Notes: generated by a model not told the origin, from the letters alone. Counted from the stretch's first letter, positions 34,442 through 45,243 are shown. The stretch: DNA of 64,000 nucleotides from Micromonospora chersina (GCF_900091475.1 NZ_FMIB01000002.1:5146001-5210000), one strand, 5' to 3'. Numbers and translations: made by a program.

Positions 34442-37075
34442 ATGTCCACACTCCGCTGGCGCAAGCCGGCGACAATCGCGGGCGCGCTGGTGCTGACCGT
34501 CGCGCTCGGTGGCGTCGTCGCCACCAACCACGAGGTGCAGGAGAAGCTCGGCCTGGCCGAGGAACCCGGCGCCAACATGCCCTGGCACCCCAGGGAGTTC
34601 ATGGAGATGGCGGCCGGCGAGTCGTCGGAGGAGGCCGGCGAGGAGGCCTTCGAGGCCCGCACCATCGCCGAGCAGTTCGCCCAGGCCCGCTACGCGCCGG
34701 GCATCGTCGCACCGGGGGCGTACGCCAACGCGTTGAGCCAGCTCAACGCGCTGCCGGCGACCAAGGGCACCTGGCGCGAGGTCACGAAGATCAAGTACGA
34801 CGGCGACGACCCGCGCTACCGCGACTACGCGTCCAACTCCTCGGGCGGCGCCGGCCTGGTCACCGGCCGGATGACGGGCCTCGCCGCGGACAACAACGGG
34901 TTCGTGTACGCGGCCGGCGCCGACGGTGGCGTGTGGCGTTCCTCGACCGGCGGCGGGAGCTGGACGCCGATCGCGGACGCGCTGCCCACCCTGTCCAGCG
35001 GTGACGTCGTGCTCGCCGCGGACGGGTCGCTCTGGTACGCCACCGGTGAGGGGAACACGGGCGCCACCTCGTTCGTGGGCGCCGGCGTCTACCGGCTGGC
35101 CGACCCGCGGACCGGCGCCTTCAAGGCAACCGACCGGGTCGGCGGGTCCGAGTTGGAGAGCACGGTCATCAACAAGCTGCGCTTCTTCGACGGCAAGGTC
35201 TGGGCGGCCACCAACCGGGGCCTGTTCTCGCACGCGATGAGCAGCGGGTCCGGGTCCTGGAAGCTGGAGTTCGCGCCGAACCCGAGCTACCTGCCGGGCG
35301 GCGCCAACGCCGGTGAGGCGAACGCGGCGTACAAGAACATCGTCAACGACGTGGCGGGGGACCCCCGCAACGCGAAGCACGTGGTGGTGGCCTCGGCGTG
35401 GCGCTCGGGCGACACGTACAACGGCTTCTACGAGACCGCCGACTACACCGCCGGTGGCTGGGCCAAGGTCAACCCGACCGGTTCCATCCCGGCCGACGAC
35501 ATCGGGTACGTGACCTTCGCGTTCTCCGCCGACGGCGGCAAGCTGTACGCGATCAACCAGTCGCCGAAGCTGCTCAACAAGCCCGCCGGCAACGTGAACA
35601 GCTACCTGGACGGCATCTACGTCTCCAACAACGGCAACCCCGCCGGCCCGTGGAGCAAGATCGCCGACTCGTCGAAGCTGGGGAACTCCGGCTCGGCCCT
35701 CAAGCAGACGGTGATCGGCAAGGGCTACGGCCCGGGCATCCAGGCCTGGTACAACCAGTTCCTCACGGTGGACCCGGCCGACCCGAACCACGTCTGGGCC
35801 GGCCTGGAGGAGGTCTACGAGTCGTACGACGCGGGCGCCAACTGGAAGACCGTGGGTCCGTACTGGAACTTCGGTTTCGCCTGCTGGAACATCTACGACG
35901 CGCAGAACAAGTGCAGCAAGACCACCCACTCCGACCAGCACTCGGTGGCGGTCGGCAACGGGTTCGTCTACGTCGGCAACGACGGTGGCGTCTACCGCCG
36001 GCCGGTGCACGGCAAGACCGACAAGGACGGGCACGCCACCGACTGGCAGAGCCTCAACGACGGGACCATCGACGCGCTCCAGTACTACTCGGTGGCGCTG
36101 GGCCGGGACCCGGCGAAGGCCGGCACCATCGTCTCCGGCGGTCTCCAGGACAACGGCACCTCGATCCTGCGCCCCGGCGACACCGTGATGGGCTCGCACT
36201 TCGGCGGTGACGGCGGCGACTCCCAGGCCGACCCGGCGAACGGCTGCCGGCAGGTCCAGGAGTACACCAACCTGGCCATGCGGGTGACCGAGAACTGCAA
36301 CGCCAACCCCGGCCCGGGCACCGCGGAGACCTCCACCTCGCGGGACATCCAGCCGTACACCTCGTCGCCGGGCGACGAGCCGGCCCGGTTCATCGCGCCG
36401 TTCGCGCCGGACGACCACGACGCCAACGTCTGGGTCGCCGGCGGCCAGCACGTGTGGGTCAACACCAAGGGCTACTCGATCAAGGACGGCAAGGGTTGGA
36501 CCAACGTGTTCAACCTGGGCGCCGGCCACACGGCCACCTCGGTGGCGGTGTCCGGCGGGACGGCGTACGTCGGCTGGTGCGGCCCGTGCAACAACGCCGG
36601 GTTCGCCCGGGGCCTCGCCGTCGGCAAGGTCACCGACCCGTCGAGCTGGCACCAGGTCACCCTGCCGGGTGACTTCCCCAACCGGTTCCTCCAGGGCGTC
36701 GGGATCGACCCGGCGAACCCGTCGCACGCCTTCGTCGCGGTGAACGGCTTCTCCCGCCGGTTCACCGAGGGTCCGGGCGCCGGCTACGGCCACGTCTTCG
36801 AGACCACCGACGCGGGCGCGACCTGGAAGGACGTGTCGGCGAATCTGCCGGACGTGCCGGCCAGCTCGATCAAGGAACTGTCCACCGGCGCGCTGGTGCT
36901 CGCCACCGACCTCGCCACGTTCTACCGCGCGCCCGGCGCCACCGACTGGCAGCGGCTCGGCGCCGGCCTGCCGCTGACCGTCGGCATGGACGTCGAGTAC
37001 AACGCGGCCGACAACTCGATCTACGTCGCGACCCACGGCCGCGGCATCTGGGCGTTCGGTCTCGCCCAGCTCTGA
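34442..37075 (+). CDS. secreted BNR/VPS10-like beta-propeller protein (glycosidase-like)
   Basis: The 877-residue protein has a signal or anchor segment near residues 11-27 ([17 protein letters not shown]). Many sialidase/BNR-type blades follow, with the Asp-box pattern S-x-D-x-G-x-[32 protein letters not shown] and [14 protein letters not shown]. It closes with [14 protein letters not shown]. Such propellers occur in sortilin-like, exo-alpha-sialidase-like and GH74-type proteins; no catalytic set can be assigned from sequence alone. GGGAGGA lies 8 bases before the ATG. The long perfect hairpin after the stop suggests a discrete unit. Confidence 0.82.
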   Translation: MSTLRWRKPATIAGALVLTVALGGVVATNHEVQEKLGLAEEPGANMPWHPREFMEMAAGESSEEAGEEAFEARTIAEQFAQARYAPGIVAPGAYANALSQLNALPATKGTWREVTKIKYDGDDPRYRDYASNSSGGAGLVTGRMTGLAADNNGFVYAAGADGGVWRSSTGGGSWTPIADALPTLSSGDVVLAADGSLWYATGEGNTGATSFVGAGVYRLADPRTGAFKATDRVGGSELESTVINKLRFFDGKVWAATNRGLFSHAMSSGSGSWKLEFAPNPSYLPGGANAGEANAAYKNIVNDVAGDPRNAKHVVVASAWRSGDTYNGFYETADYTAGGWAKVNPTGSIPADDIGYVTFAFSADGGKLYAINQSPKLLNKPAGNVNSYLDGIYVSNNGNPAGPWSKIADSSKLGNSGSALKQTVIGKGYGPGIQAWYNQFLTVDPADPNHVWAGLEEVYESYDAGANWKTVGPYWNFGFACWNIYDAQNKCSKTTHSDQHSVAVGNGFVYVGNDGGVYRRPVHGKTDKDGHATDWQSLNDGTIDALQYYSVALGRDPAKAGTIVSGGLQDNGTSILRPGDTVMGSHFGGDGGDSQADPANGCRQVQEYTNLAMRVTENCNANPGPGTAETSTSRDIQPYTSSPGDEPARFIAPFAPDDHDANVWVAGGQHVWVNTKGYSIKDGKGWTNVFNLGAGHTATSVAVSGGTAYVGWCGPCNNAGFARGLAVGKVTDPSSWHQVTLPGDFPNRFLQGVGIDPANPSHAFVAVNGFSRRFTEGPGAGYGHVFETTDAGATWKDVSANLPDVPASSIKELSTGALVLATDLATFYRAPGATDWQRLGAGLPLTVGMDVEYNAADNSIYVATHGRGIWAFGLAQL

Positions 37076-37088
37076 CCGGCCACCTGTG

Positions 37089-37130
37089 CGGAGGCCCCGT
37101 CCCCCCTTCCTCCGGGGGACGGGGCCTCCG
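37089..37130. terminator. terminator hairpin between propeller gene and oligopeptide operon 2
   Basis: A perfect 17-bp stem (CGGAGGCCCCGTCCCCC with its complement) has an 8-base loop between convergent units. Confidence 0.9.
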
Positions 37131-37142
37131 TCGTGCCGGGGC

Positions 37143-38171
37143 TCAGGCGCCGGGGCGTACCTCGGCGAAGTGGCAGGCCGACGGGTGCGGGTCCGCCGCG
37201 CGGCGCACCGTGTGCGGCTCCTGGGTGGCGCACACCTCCTGGGCCTTCCAGCAGCGGGTGCGGAACCGGCAGCCCGAGGGCGGGTCGGCCGGGCTGGGCA
37301 CGTCGCCGGTCAGCCGGATGATGTTGCGGTCCTCGCGGGCGTCCGGGTCGGGCACCGGCACCGCGGAGAGCAGCGCCTGGGTGTACGGGTGGGTGGCCCG
37401 CTCGTAGATCTCCTCCTCGGTGCCGATCTCCACGATCTTGCCGAGGTACATGACGGCGACCCGGTCCGAGATGTGCCGGACCACCGACAGGTCGTGCGCG
37501 ATGAAGATGTACGACAGCCCGAACTCGTCCTGGAGCTGCTCCAACAGGTTGATGACCTGGGCCTGGATGGAGACGTCCAGGGCGGAGACCGGCTCGTCGC
37601 AGACGATCACCTCGGGGCGCAGGGCCAGCGCCCGGGCGATGCCGATGCGCTGCCGCTGGCCGCCGGAGAACTGGTGCGGGTAGCGGTTGACGTGCTCGGG
37701 GTTGAGCCCGACCACGTCCAGCAACTCCTGCACCCGCTGCCGCTTGCTGCCCTTCGGCGCCGCGTCCGGGTGGATCTCGAACGGCTCGCCGATGATGTCG
37801 CCGACAGTCATCCGCGGGTTCAGCGAGGTGTACGGGTCCTGCATCACCATCTGCATGTTGCGGCGCAGCCGGCGCAGCTCCGACCCGGACGCCTTGAACA
37901 GGTCCCGACCCTCCAGGGTGGCCCGGCCGGAGGTGGGCGTCTCCAGCCGCATGAGCAGCCGGGCCAGTGTCGACTTGCCGCAGCCGGACTCGCCGACCAC
38001 GCCGAGCGTCTCGCCGCGGCGCAGCTCGAAGCTGACCCCGTCGACCGCCTTGACGGCGCCGATCTGCTTCTGGAACAGCACGCCCCGGCTGATCGGGAAG
38101 TGCTTGACCAGGTTGTCGACCGAGAGGATCGTCTCGCCGCGCACCTTCGTCGGGCTAGCGGGCGCTGTCAT
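37143..38171 (-). CDS. oligopeptide ABC transporter ATPase, OppF/DppF type (operon 2)
   Basis: The 342-residue ATPase has [23 protein letters not shown] at the start, Walker [10 protein letters not shown], signature SGGQRQR and Walker [15 protein letters not shown]. The C-terminal Cys motif [14 protein letters not shown] is present. It is closely similar to the operon 1 protein at 18399. ATG 38171 has GGAGGT upstream and overlaps the preceding gene by 17 bases. It is the last gene of operon 2. Confidence 0.93.
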   Translation of the reverse strand: MTAPASPTKVRGETILSVDNLVKHFPISRGVLFQKQIGAVKAVDGVSFELRRGETLGVVGESGCGKSTLARLLMRLETPTSGRATLEGRDLFKASGSELRRLRRNMQMVMQDPYTSLNPRMTVGDIIGEPFEIHPDAAPKGSKRQRVQELLDVVGLNPEHVNRYPHQFSGGQRQRIGIARALALRPEVIVCDEPVSALDVSIQAQVINLLEQLQDEFGLSYIFIAHDLSVVRHISDRVAVMYLGKIVEIGTEEEIYERATHPYTQALLSAVPVPDPDAREDRNIIRLTGDVPSPADPPSGCRFRTRCWKAQEVCATQEPHTVRRAADPHPSACHFAEVRPGA

Positions 38172-39192
38172 CACGGACCTCCTGCGCGAAGTGGCACGCG
38201 CTGGTCCGGCCGTCGCCGAGGACCAGGTCGTGCGGCACCACGTCCACGCAGACCTGCTGCACGTACGGGCACCGGGGGTGGAACGGACAGCCGGAGGGGA
38301 TCCGCATGAGGTTGGGCGGCAGCCCCTTGATCGTCGACAGCGCCTGGCCGCGGACATCCAGGCGTGGGATCGACTCCAGCAGCCCCTTGGTGTACGGGTG
38401 GGCCGGCGCCCGGTACAGCGAGCGCACGTGGGCGTGCTCGACGATCCGGCCGGCGTACATGACGGCGATCCGGTCCGCGACGCCGGCGACCACGCCGAGG
38501 TCGTGGGTGATCAGGATCATCGCCATGTTCAGGTCGCGGCGCAGGTCGGCCAGCAGGTCCATGATCTGGGCCTGCACGGTGACGTCGAGCGCCGTGGTGG
38601 GCTCGTCGGCGATCAGCACCTTCGGGTCCAGGGCCAGGGCCATGGCGATCATGACGCGCTGCCGCATGCCGCCGGAGAACTGGTGCGGGTAGTCGCCGAG
38701 CCGCTTCACCGCGGCCGGGATCTTCACGAGGTCCATCAGCTCGACGGCCCGCCGGCGGGCGTCGGCGCGGGACATCCCCTCGCGCTGGCGCAGTGTCTCG
38801 CCGATCTGCCAGCCGACCGGGAAGACCGGGTTCAGCGCGGAGAGCGCGTCCTGGAAGATCATGGCGATCTCCTTGCCGCGCACCTGCCGGCGCTGCTCCT
38901 CGGACTGGGTCAGCAGGTCCCGACCCTGGTAGAGGATCTGGCCGGAGGTGACGTGCGCCGGGGGAGTGTCCAGGATCCCCATGATCGTCTGGGCGGTCAC
39001 GGACTTGCCGGAGCCGGACTCGCCGAGCACCGCCAGGGTCTCGCCCGCGTCGAGGTGGTACGTCACCCCGTTGATCACCTTGGCCACGCCCTCGCGGGTG
39101 CGGAACTCGACGTGCAGGTCCCGTACCTCGAGCAGGTGGCCGCCGGGCGGGGTGGGGGAGGCCGGCGTGGGCCGGACCGCGGACTGGGTCAT
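38155..39192 (-). CDS. oligopeptide ABC transporter ATPase, OppD/DppD type (operon 2)
   Basis: The 345-residue ATPase has Walker A GESGSGKS, signature SGGMRQR, Walker [16 protein letters not shown]-loop ITHDLGV and the C-terminal Cys motif [14 protein letters not shown]. It is closely related to the operon 1 protein at 17363 (shared [24 protein letters not shown] start). It begins 4 bases after the OppC-type gene ends. Confidence 0.93.
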   Translation of the reverse strand: MTQSAVRPTPASPTPPGGHLLEVRDLHVEFRTREGVAKVINGVTYHLDAGETLAVLGESGSGKSVTAQTIMGILDTPPAHVTSGQILYQGRDLLTQSEEQRRQVRGKEIAMIFQDALSALNPVFPVGWQIGETLRQREGMSRADARRRAVELMDLVKIPAAVKRLGDYPHQFSGGMRQRVMIAMALALDPKVLIADEPTTALDVTVQAQIMDLLADLRRDLNMAMILITHDLGVVAGVADRIAVMYAGRIVEHAHVRSLYRAPAHPYTKGLLESIPRLDVRGQALSTIKGLPPNLMRIPSGCPFHPRCPYVQQVCVDVVPHDLVLGDGRTSACHFAQEVRDDSAR

Positions 39193-39196
39193 GAGG

Positions 39197-40153
39197 TCAC
39201 CGCAGCTTCGGGTCGAAGGCGTCGCGGATCGCGTCGCCCAGCATGATGAAGGCGAGCACGGTCAGCGCGAGGAAGGCCGAGGGGACGATCAGCGGGGTCG
39301 CCGCCTCCCGCATGTGGATGCGGCCCGTGTCGATGTCCTGGCCCCAGGAGATGGTCGGGGCCTTCAGGCCGATGCCGAGGAAACTCAGCGTCGCCTCGGC
39401 CGCGATGAACGAGCCGAGCGCGATGGTGAGCACCACGATCGCCGGGGCGAGCGCGTTCGGCAGGATGTGCCGCCACATGATCCGGCCGTTGCGGGCGCCG
39501 AGCATCCGGGCCGCGGAGACGTAGTCCTGCTCCTTGGCGGTGATCACCGAGGAGCGGATCACCCGGGCCGCGGTGGTCCAGCCGAGCACCGCCAGCACGA
39601 AGATCACCGCGAACAGTCGGACATTGTCGCTGCTGGTGCTCAGCCGCTTGAGCAGGACGATCGCGGCGAGCAGCAGCGGGATGCCGAGCACGATGTCGAT
39701 CACGCGGGAGAGCACCGCGTCCACCCAGCCGCCGAAGTAGCCGGCGAGCATGCCGACAACCAGCGCGATCACGCCGGTGGCCAGCGCGGCGAGGGCACCT
39801 ACGAGTAGCGACGCCCGGGTGCCGTAGACGGCCCGGGCGTAGACGTCGCAGCCCTGGAAGTCGTACCCGAAGACGGCCCCGCCGGACGGCCCGGCGTGCT
39901 GCCGGGAGAGCAGGCAGTCACGCGGGTCGTTGGCGGTGAACAGCGACGGCACGGCGGCCATCGCGGTGAACAGCACGACCAGGCCCAGGCTGATCCAGAA
40001 GATCGGGTTGCGGCGCAGGTCCCGCCAGGCGTCGCCGGCCAGGCTGCGCGCCCGCTGGGGTGCGCCGATCCGGCCGGGGGTGGCGGGCTCACCGGAGACA
40101 CCCCGCCGCGCGGCCTGGTCCTCGGTCGACGCGACAGTCTCAAAGTCACTCAT
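39197..40153 (-). CDS. oligopeptide ABC transporter permease, OppC/DppC type (operon 2)
   Basis: The 318-residue permease has a cytosolic head of about 50 residues, GYDFQGCDVYARAVYGTRAS, six spans and the EAA loop QDYVSAARMLGARNGRIMWRHILPN. It shares the AGDAWRDLRRNPIFWIS motif with operon 1 OppC (GDAWRDLRRKPLFWIS). Confidence 0.93.
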   Translation of the reverse strand: MSDFETVASTEDQAARRGVSGEPATPGRIGAPQRARSLAGDAWRDLRRNPIFWISLGLVVLFTAMAAVPSLFTANDPRDCLLSRQHAGPSGGAVFGYDFQGCDVYARAVYGTRASLLVGALAALATGVIALVVGMLAGYFGGWVDAVLSRVIDIVLGIPLLLAAIVLLKRLSTSSDNVRLFAVIFVLAVLGWTTAARVIRSSVITAKEQDYVSAARMLGARNGRIMWRHILPNALAPAIVVLTIALGSFIAAEATLSFLGIGLKAPTISWGQDIDTGRIHMREAATPLIVPSAFLALTVLAFIMLGDAIRDAFDPKLR

Positions 40154-40221
40154 GCCCGCACCTCGCTCGGCTCGGCGCGGTCACGAGCGACCACACTGCG
40201 TTGTCGATTCGTTCGCTGCGC

Positions 40222-41160
40222 TCACTCATAGCGGATCCTCGGGTCGAGGACGGCGTAGAGCACGTCCACCACCAGGTTGGAGATCAGGTAGACCACGACG
40301 AGCACGCTGACGATGCCGACCACCAGCGGGCCGTCCTCGGTGCGGATGCCGCGGAACAGGTTGAAGCCGACGCCGGGGATGTTGAACACGCCCTCGGTGA
40401 TGATCGCGCCGCTCATCAGGTTGCCCAGCTCGACGCCGAGGAAGGTGACCACCGGGATGAGCGAGTTGCGCAGCACGTGGACGCTGACGATCCGGCGCTT
40501 GACCAGGCCCTTCGACCGGGCCGTGCGGACGTAGTCGGCGCGCAGGTTCTCCGCCACCGAGGTGCGGGTCAGCCGCAGGGCGGTGGCCAGCGACAGCGAG
40601 CCGAGCACGATGCCGGGCAGCAGCAGCGCGTAGAAACTCGGTTGGGCCCCGGCGGTGGGCGGGAAGAGCTGCCACTTGACGCCGAGGAAGTACTGCGCGA
40701 TCGGTGCCAGGACGATGGTCGGAATGCCCAGCACCAGCAGGGTGAGCACCAGCGTCGAGTTGTCGAAGATGCTGGCCCGGCGGATGCCGGCGATCACGCC
40801 GGCGGTGACGCCGAAGATGATGGCCACGGCCAGCGCGATGAGCGCCAGCCGCACGGTGACCGGCCAGGCCTGCTGAAGGATGTCGCCGATCTGCCGGCCG
40901 GTGAGCGACTGGCCCAGGTCGCCCTGGAGCAGGTTCTTGACGTAGTCGAGGTAACGGTAGAAGAAGCCGCCCACGCCGGTCTGGTCCAGGTGGTACTTCT
41001 GCGTCAGGTATGCCCGCTGGGCCGCCGTCACCGGCCGCTCCCCGGCGAGGGCCTGGATCGGGTCGCCCTGCCCGGCGAACATCAGCGCGTAGACGATCAG
41101 CGTGGTCCCGAAGAACGCGAGGACCATCTGCAGAAGGCGCCGCAGGATGAAGCGGAACAT
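40222..41160 (-). CDS. oligopeptide ABC transporter permease, OppB/DppB type (operon 2)
   Basis: The 312-residue permease starts MFRFILRRLLQMVLAFFGTT, has six spans and the EAA loop YVRTARSKGLVKRRIVSVHVLRNSLIPVV. ATG 41160 is chosen because it gives the standard N-terminus. It is separated from the binding-protein gene by 146 bases that contain a strong hairpin, and from the OppC gene by 68 bases. Confidence 0.92.
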   Translation of the reverse strand: MFRFILRRLLQMVLAFFGTTLIVYALMFAGQGDPIQALAGERPVTAAQRAYLTQKYHLDQTGVGGFFYRYLDYVKNLLQGDLGQSLTGRQIGDILQQAWPVTVRLALIALAVAIIFGVTAGVIAGIRRASIFDNSTLVLTLLVLGIPTIVLAPIAQYFLGVKWQLFPPTAGAQPSFYALLLPGIVLGSLSLATALRLTRTSVAENLRADYVRTARSKGLVKRRIVSVHVLRNSLIPVVTFLGVELGNLMSGAIITEGVFNIPGVGFNLFRGIRTEDGPLVVGIVSVLVVVYLISNLVVDVLYAVLDPRIRYE

Positions 41161-41263
41161 GCTTCCCAGTCTCTCTGGAAAAACGCAAATGGTGCGCTGG
41201 ATGACATCTCTGGCGTACCGGAAGTTGGCGAGCCTGCCCTCCGGTCCGGACCTGCCACGTGCT

Positions 41264-41293
41264 CGGGCCACCCGGGTTGCCCCGGGTGGCCCG
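41264..41293 (-). terminator. hairpin between binding-protein and permease genes (operon 2)
   Basis: A perfect 13-bp stem (CGGGCCACCCGGG with its complement) and 4-base loop have no T-run. It is in the same relative position as the hairpin of operon 1 at 15311-15350, though its sequence is different. Confidence 0.7.
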
Positions 41294-41306
41294 TGCCGCG
41301 GTCAGG

Positions 41307-42914
41307 TCAGCTGGCCGCCTCGATCTTGACGAGGTTGACCCGCTGGAACAGGTCCATCTGGACGTTCTTGACCTTGCTGGAGTGCCCGTACACGTTCTCG
41401 CCGAAGCGGAGCGGGATCACCGGCATGTCCTTGGCCAGGATGTCCTCGGCCTGCTGGTACTTCTTGATCGCCTCGGCCTGGGTCGGCGCGGCCGAGCCCT
41501 CCTTGACCAGGCGGTCGAACTCCGGGTTGCTGTAGCCGTAGTAGTTCGACGAACCGTTGGTGCTGTACAGCGGCCCGAGGTAGTCCTCCATGGACGGGTA
41601 GTCCATGACCCAGCCCATCCGGAACAGACCCACCGGCTGCTTCTTCTCGACCTTGGTCAGGAGGTCGGCGAACTTCGGCTCGGCCGAGCCGACGCAGTCG
41701 ACGCCCAGGTTGGCCTTGAGCTGGTTGCAGGTCGCGTCGACCCAGTCCTTGTGACCGCCGTCCCCGTTGTAGGAGATGGTGATCTTCGACGGGCCGCCGG
41801 CGGCCTGGTAGAGCTTCTTGGCCTCGGCCGGGTTGAACTGACCCGCGGCGCCCGTGGTGTTGTCCCGGTAGCCCGGCAGGACCGGCGAGACGAACGAGCG
41901 GGCCGACTGCTGCGACCCCTTGAAGATCGACTTGGTGATCTCGTCACGGTCGATCGCCATCGAGATCGCCTTGCGCACGTCCGGGTTGCTGTAGTCCTTC
42001 TCGAAGGTGGGGAAGGCCAGGAACTGGAACGACGACATCGGGCTGGTCTGGTAGTTGTCGCCCAGGTCGGTCGGCGCGGTGCTCAGGTTCTCGGTCGGGA
42101 TCGTCGGCAGCACGTCGAGGTTGTCCGACTGCAGGTCCGAGTACGCCGCGGTGAGCTGCTGGTAGACCCGGAACTCGACGTCCTTCACCTTGGGCTTCTC
42201 GCCCGGGTAGGCGTCGTAGCGCTCGACGTCGAGCTTGCTGTCGTGCTGCCAGGTGCCCTTCATCTTGAACGGGCCCTGGCCGATCGGCGCCTGCTCGTAC
42301 GAGTCGTTGAGCACGCCCGGCGCGGAGAACGCGGCCTCCGGCAGCGGGTAGAACGCGGTGTAGCCGAGCATGGACTTGAAGTCGATGTACGGCTCGGCGA
42401 GCGTCACCTGGAAGGTCAGGTCGTCCACCTTCTTCAGGCCGGACATCGTCTTGGCCTTCGGCTTCTCGCCCTGCAGGTCCTGGTAGCCCGCGATCTTCTC
42501 GAAGAAGTAGCTGGCGCCCTGGCCGTTGGGCGCGTACGCGCCGTAGTTCCAGGCGTTGATGTAGTCGTCGGCCGTGACCTTCTCACCGTTGTGGAAGGTG
42601 AACCCGTCCTTGAGCTTGATCGTCCAGACCTTGTTGTTGTCGGACGGCGTCACCGACTGGGCCGCGACCTCGTACGGCTTGTTCTGCGCGTCGTAGTCGA
42701 CGAGCGGGCTGAACAGGCCGGCGAGCACCTGCGAGCCGGACGTTTCGGTGGTGTTGGTCGGAACCAGGTGCTGCGGCTCAGAAATCTGGATACTGACCGC
42801 CGCATCCTGGGCGCTGCCGCTCGATCCGCCGTTCCCACCGCTGCCGCAGGCCGCCAGGCCCAGCGTCACCACGAGCGGGAGGGCGGTCCAGGCGGCGAGT
42901 CTACGAACACGCAT
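41307..42914 (-). CDS. oligopeptide/dipeptide ABC transporter substrate-binding lipoprotein (operon 2)
   Basis: The 535-residue family-5 binding protein has a lipoprotein signal MRVRRLAAWTALPLVVTLG followed by lipobox LAAC (Cys at residue 23) and a Gly/Ser-rich linker. The body resembles the operon 1 protein: both have a P-x-N-TTETSG/TGG-type start, NAWNYGAYAPNG/KAWNWAAYGPNG, and WVMDYPSMEDYLGPLY/WQQDYPDVENWINPLY. It heads operon 2, with GAGGAG before the ATG. Confidence 0.93.
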   Translation of the reverse strand: MRVRRLAAWTALPLVVTLGLAACGSGGNGGSSGSAQDAAVSIQISEPQHLVPTNTTETSGSQVLAGLFSPLVDYDAQNKPYEVAAQSVTPSDNNKVWTIKLKDGFTFHNGEKVTADDYINAWNYGAYAPNGQGASYFFEKIAGYQDLQGEKPKAKTMSGLKKVDDLTFQVTLAEPYIDFKSMLGYTAFYPLPEAAFSAPGVLNDSYEQAPIGQGPFKMKGTWQHDSKLDVERYDAYPGEKPKVKDVEFRVYQQLTAAYSDLQSDNLDVLPTIPTENLSTAPTDLGDNYQTSPMSSFQFLAFPTFEKDYSNPDVRKAISMAIDRDEITKSIFKGSQQSARSFVSPVLPGYRDNTTGAAGQFNPAEAKKLYQAAGGPSKITISYNGDGGHKDWVDATCNQLKANLGVDCVGSAEPKFADLLTKVEKKQPVGLFRMGWVMDYPSMEDYLGPLYSTNGSSNYYGYSNPEFDRLVKEGSAAPTQAEAIKKYQQAEDILAKDMPVIPLRFGENVYGHSSKVKNVQMDLFQRVNLVKIEAAS

Positions 42915-43328
42915 GGACTCTCCTCATCTCCTCACGCTGCGCAGTCAGGCCCGGCGCTGGGTAACGCTGCGCAACGATCGGTAACGGTAGGTCGCGGTCG
43001 GCCCGGTCGACAACGAGTGCGTTGCGAAGCGATAACGGAACGTGCCGACACGGCTTGTCGGCGCCGGCCGGTTCTGGTAAGGCGCGAGCGGTTCAAGGGC
43101 TGCCACCATGGCCTTCCCGACCGCCGCGTTGTGCCGCCCCGGGCCCGTCGCCGTCACTTCCGGTGAGTCTGCGACCGCCGTCCTGGCCGTCCCGCCTGGC
43201 ATCGGCCGTCCCGATCCGGCTGTGGCGCGATACACAGATGGTCACTCTCGGTGACTATCCCCACGTCACGGTTCGTCACCGTTCACCGTCGTCGGCCCCG
43301 CGGGCTCGGGGCGTGAGACGATCCAGTC
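42915..43328. other. 414-bp divergent intergenic region with operon 2 promoter
   Basis: No gene is supported. On the minus strand TTGTCG (43013-43008), an 18-base spacer and TACCGT (42989-42984) are a good promoter for the oligopeptide operon, with a leader of about 60 bases. GGTAACG-type repeats (42960, 42980) next to it may be a regulator site. folD reads off the other side. Confidence 0.5.
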
Positions 43329-44192
43329 GTGACGGCGACGATCCTGGACGGCAAGGCGACCGCGGCGGAGATCAAGGACGAGTTGCGGGCACGGGTCAAG
43401 GCGCTGGCGGAGCGCGGCATCACCCCCGGGCTGGGCACGGTCCTGGTCGGGGAGGACCCCGGCTCCCAGGCGTACGTCAACGGCAAGCACCGGGACTGCG
43501 CCGAGGTGGGCATCGCCTCGATCCGTCGGGAGCTGCCCGCCGACGCGACCCAGGAGCAGCTCGACGCGGTGCTCACCGAGCTGAACGCCGACCCGGGCTG
43601 CCACGGCTACATCGTCCAGCTGCCGCTCCCGGCCCACCTGGACACCCAGCGGGCGCTGGAGCTGATCGACCCGGACAAGGACGCCGACGGCCTGCACCCG
43701 GTCAACCTGGGCCGGCTCGTGCTCGGCTACGACGCCCCGCTGCCCTGCACCCCGCGCGGCATCGTCGAGCTGCTCCGCCGGCACGACGTGCCGCTGCGCG
43801 GGGCGAAGGTGGCGCTGGTCGGCCGGGGCAACACCGTCGGCCGCCCGCTCGGCCTGCTGCTCACCCGGCGCAGCGAGAACGCCACCGTGACGCTCTGCCA
43901 CACCGGCACGCTCGACCTCGCCGCGCACACCCGGGAGGCCGACATCGTGATCGTCGCGGCCGGCGTGCCGGGCCTGCTCACCGCCGACATGGTCACCCCG
44001 GGCGCGACAGTGGTGGACGTCGGCATCACCCGCGTGATCGGGGCCGACGGCAAGGGCCGCTACACCGGCGACGTGGACCCGGAGGTCGCCGGGGTGGCCG
44101 GGAAGCTGGTGCCGATGCCGGGCGGCGTCGGCCCGATGACCCGGGCCATGCTGCTGACAAACGTCGTCGAGCGGGCCGAGCGGCAGCACTGA
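43329..44192 (+). CDS. folD: bifunctional methylenetetrahydrofolate dehydrogenase / methenyl-THF cyclohydrolase
   Basis: The 287-residue enzyme interconverts 5,10-methylene-THF and 10-formyl-THF. Conserved blocks include [18 protein letters not shown] (catalytic Lys), [41 protein letters not shown] (NADP site) and [14 protein letters not shown]. The start is GTG without a clear Shine-Dalgarno. 10-formyl-THF feeds purN and purH, encoded 11 kb away. Confidence 0.96.
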   Translation: MTATILDGKATAAEIKDELRARVKALAERGITPGLGTVLVGEDPGSQAYVNGKHRDCAEVGIASIRRELPADATQEQLDAVLTELNADPGCHGYIVQLPLPAHLDTQRALELIDPDKDADGLHPVNLGRLVLGYDAPLPCTPRGIVELLRRHDVPLRGAKVALVGRGNTVGRPLGLLLTRRSENATVTLCHTGTLDLAAHTREADIVIVAAGVPGLLTADMVTPGATVVDVGITRVIGADGKGRYTGDVDPEVAGVAGKLVPMPGGVGPMTRAMLLTNVVERAERQH

Positions 44193-44292
44193 GTCGCCCA
44201 GGCACGTCATAACCGTCCGCCCCTGGCCCGATCGGTGCCAGGATGGCTGATACGGTCCGGAAAACCGACTGGTATCAGGGAGTGGGACGACC

Positions 44293-45243
44293 ATGGGTAA
44301 GAAGGTCACTGTCGTCGGGGCCGGCTTCTACGGCTCCACCACCGCACAGCGCCTGGCCGAGTACGACGTCTTCGACACCGTCGTGATCACCGACATCGTG
44401 GAGGGCAAGCCGGCGGGTCTCGCGCTGGACCTCAACCAGTCGCGCGCCGTCGAGGGCTTCGAGACCAAGGTCGTCGGCGTCACCACCGGCCCGAACGGCG
44501 AGGGCTACGAGGCCATCGAGGGCTCGGACGTCGTCGTCATCACCGCCGGCCTGCCCCGCAAGCCGGGCATGAGCCGGATGGACCTGCTGGAGACCAACGC
44601 CAAGATCGTCCGCCAGGTCTCCGAGAACGTCGCCAAGTACGCCCCCAACGCCGTCGTCATCGTCGTCTCCAACCCGCTCGACGAGATGACCGCGCTGGCC
44701 CAGCTCGCCACCCAGTTCCCGAAGAACCGGGTGCTCGGCCAGGCCGGCATGCTCGACACCGCCCGGTTCACCAACTTCGTGGCCGAGGCGCTGAACGTGC
44801 CGGTGAAGTCGGTGAAGACCCTGACCCTGGGCTCGCACGGCGACACCATGGTCCCGGTCCCGTCGAAGAGCACCGTGAACGGCAAGCCGCTGCGCGAGTC
44901 CATGCCGGCCGAGCAGATCGAGGAGCTGGTCGTCAAGACCCGCAACGGTGGCGCCGAGGTCGTCGCGCTGCTGAAGACCGGCTCGGCGTACTACGCCCCG
45001 TCGGCCGCCGCCGCCCGGATGGCCAAGGCCGTCGCCGAGGACTCCGGCGAGGTCATGCCGGTCTGCGCCTGGGTCGACGGGCAGTACGGCATCTCCGGCG
45101 TCTACCTGGGCGTCGAGGCCGAGATCGGCGCCGAGGGCGTCAAGCGGGTCGTCGAGACCGACCTGGACGCCGACGAGCTGGCCGCCCTGAAGGAGGCCGC
45201 CGAGGCCGTCCGCGCCAAGCAGGCCGACGTAGCCAACATGTGA
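44293..45243 (+). CDS. mdh: malate dehydrogenase (LDH-like type)
   Basis: The 316-residue NAD-dependent enzyme has the Rossmann motif VTVVGAGFYGSTTA, substrate arginines in AGLPRKPGMSR, NPLD with the conserved Asn, and catalytic His in TLGSHGDTMVP. The Arg in the loop after PRKPGM selects malate over lactate. It belongs to the LDH-like malate dehydrogenase group rather than the cytosolic MDH family. GGGAG precedes the ATG. With icd and sucCD it adds a third TCA-cycle step to this window. Confidence 0.95.
   Translation: MGKKVTVVGAGFYGSTTAQRLAEYDVFDTVVITDIVEGKPAGLALDLNQSRAVEGFETKVVGVTTGPNGEGYEAIEGSDVVVITAGLPRKPGMSRMDLLETNAKIVRQVSENVAKYAPNAVVIVVSNPLDEMTALAQLATQFPKNRVLGQAGMLDTARFTNFVAEALNVPVKSVKTLTLGSHGDTMVPVPSKSTVNGKPLRESMPAEQIEELVVKTRNGGAEVVALLKTGSAYYAPSAAAARMAKAVAEDSGEVMPVCAWVDGQYGISGVYLGVEAEIGAEGVKRVVETDLDADELAALKEAAEAVRAKQADVANM

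Noticed and set aside
33575..37036. Very long antisense open frame (over 1,100 codons) opposite the propeller gene
   Set aside because: It mirrors the sense gene's GC-rich third positions, its translation is Arg/Gly/Val/Asp-rich with no motifs, and the sense strand encodes a recognisable secreted protein.
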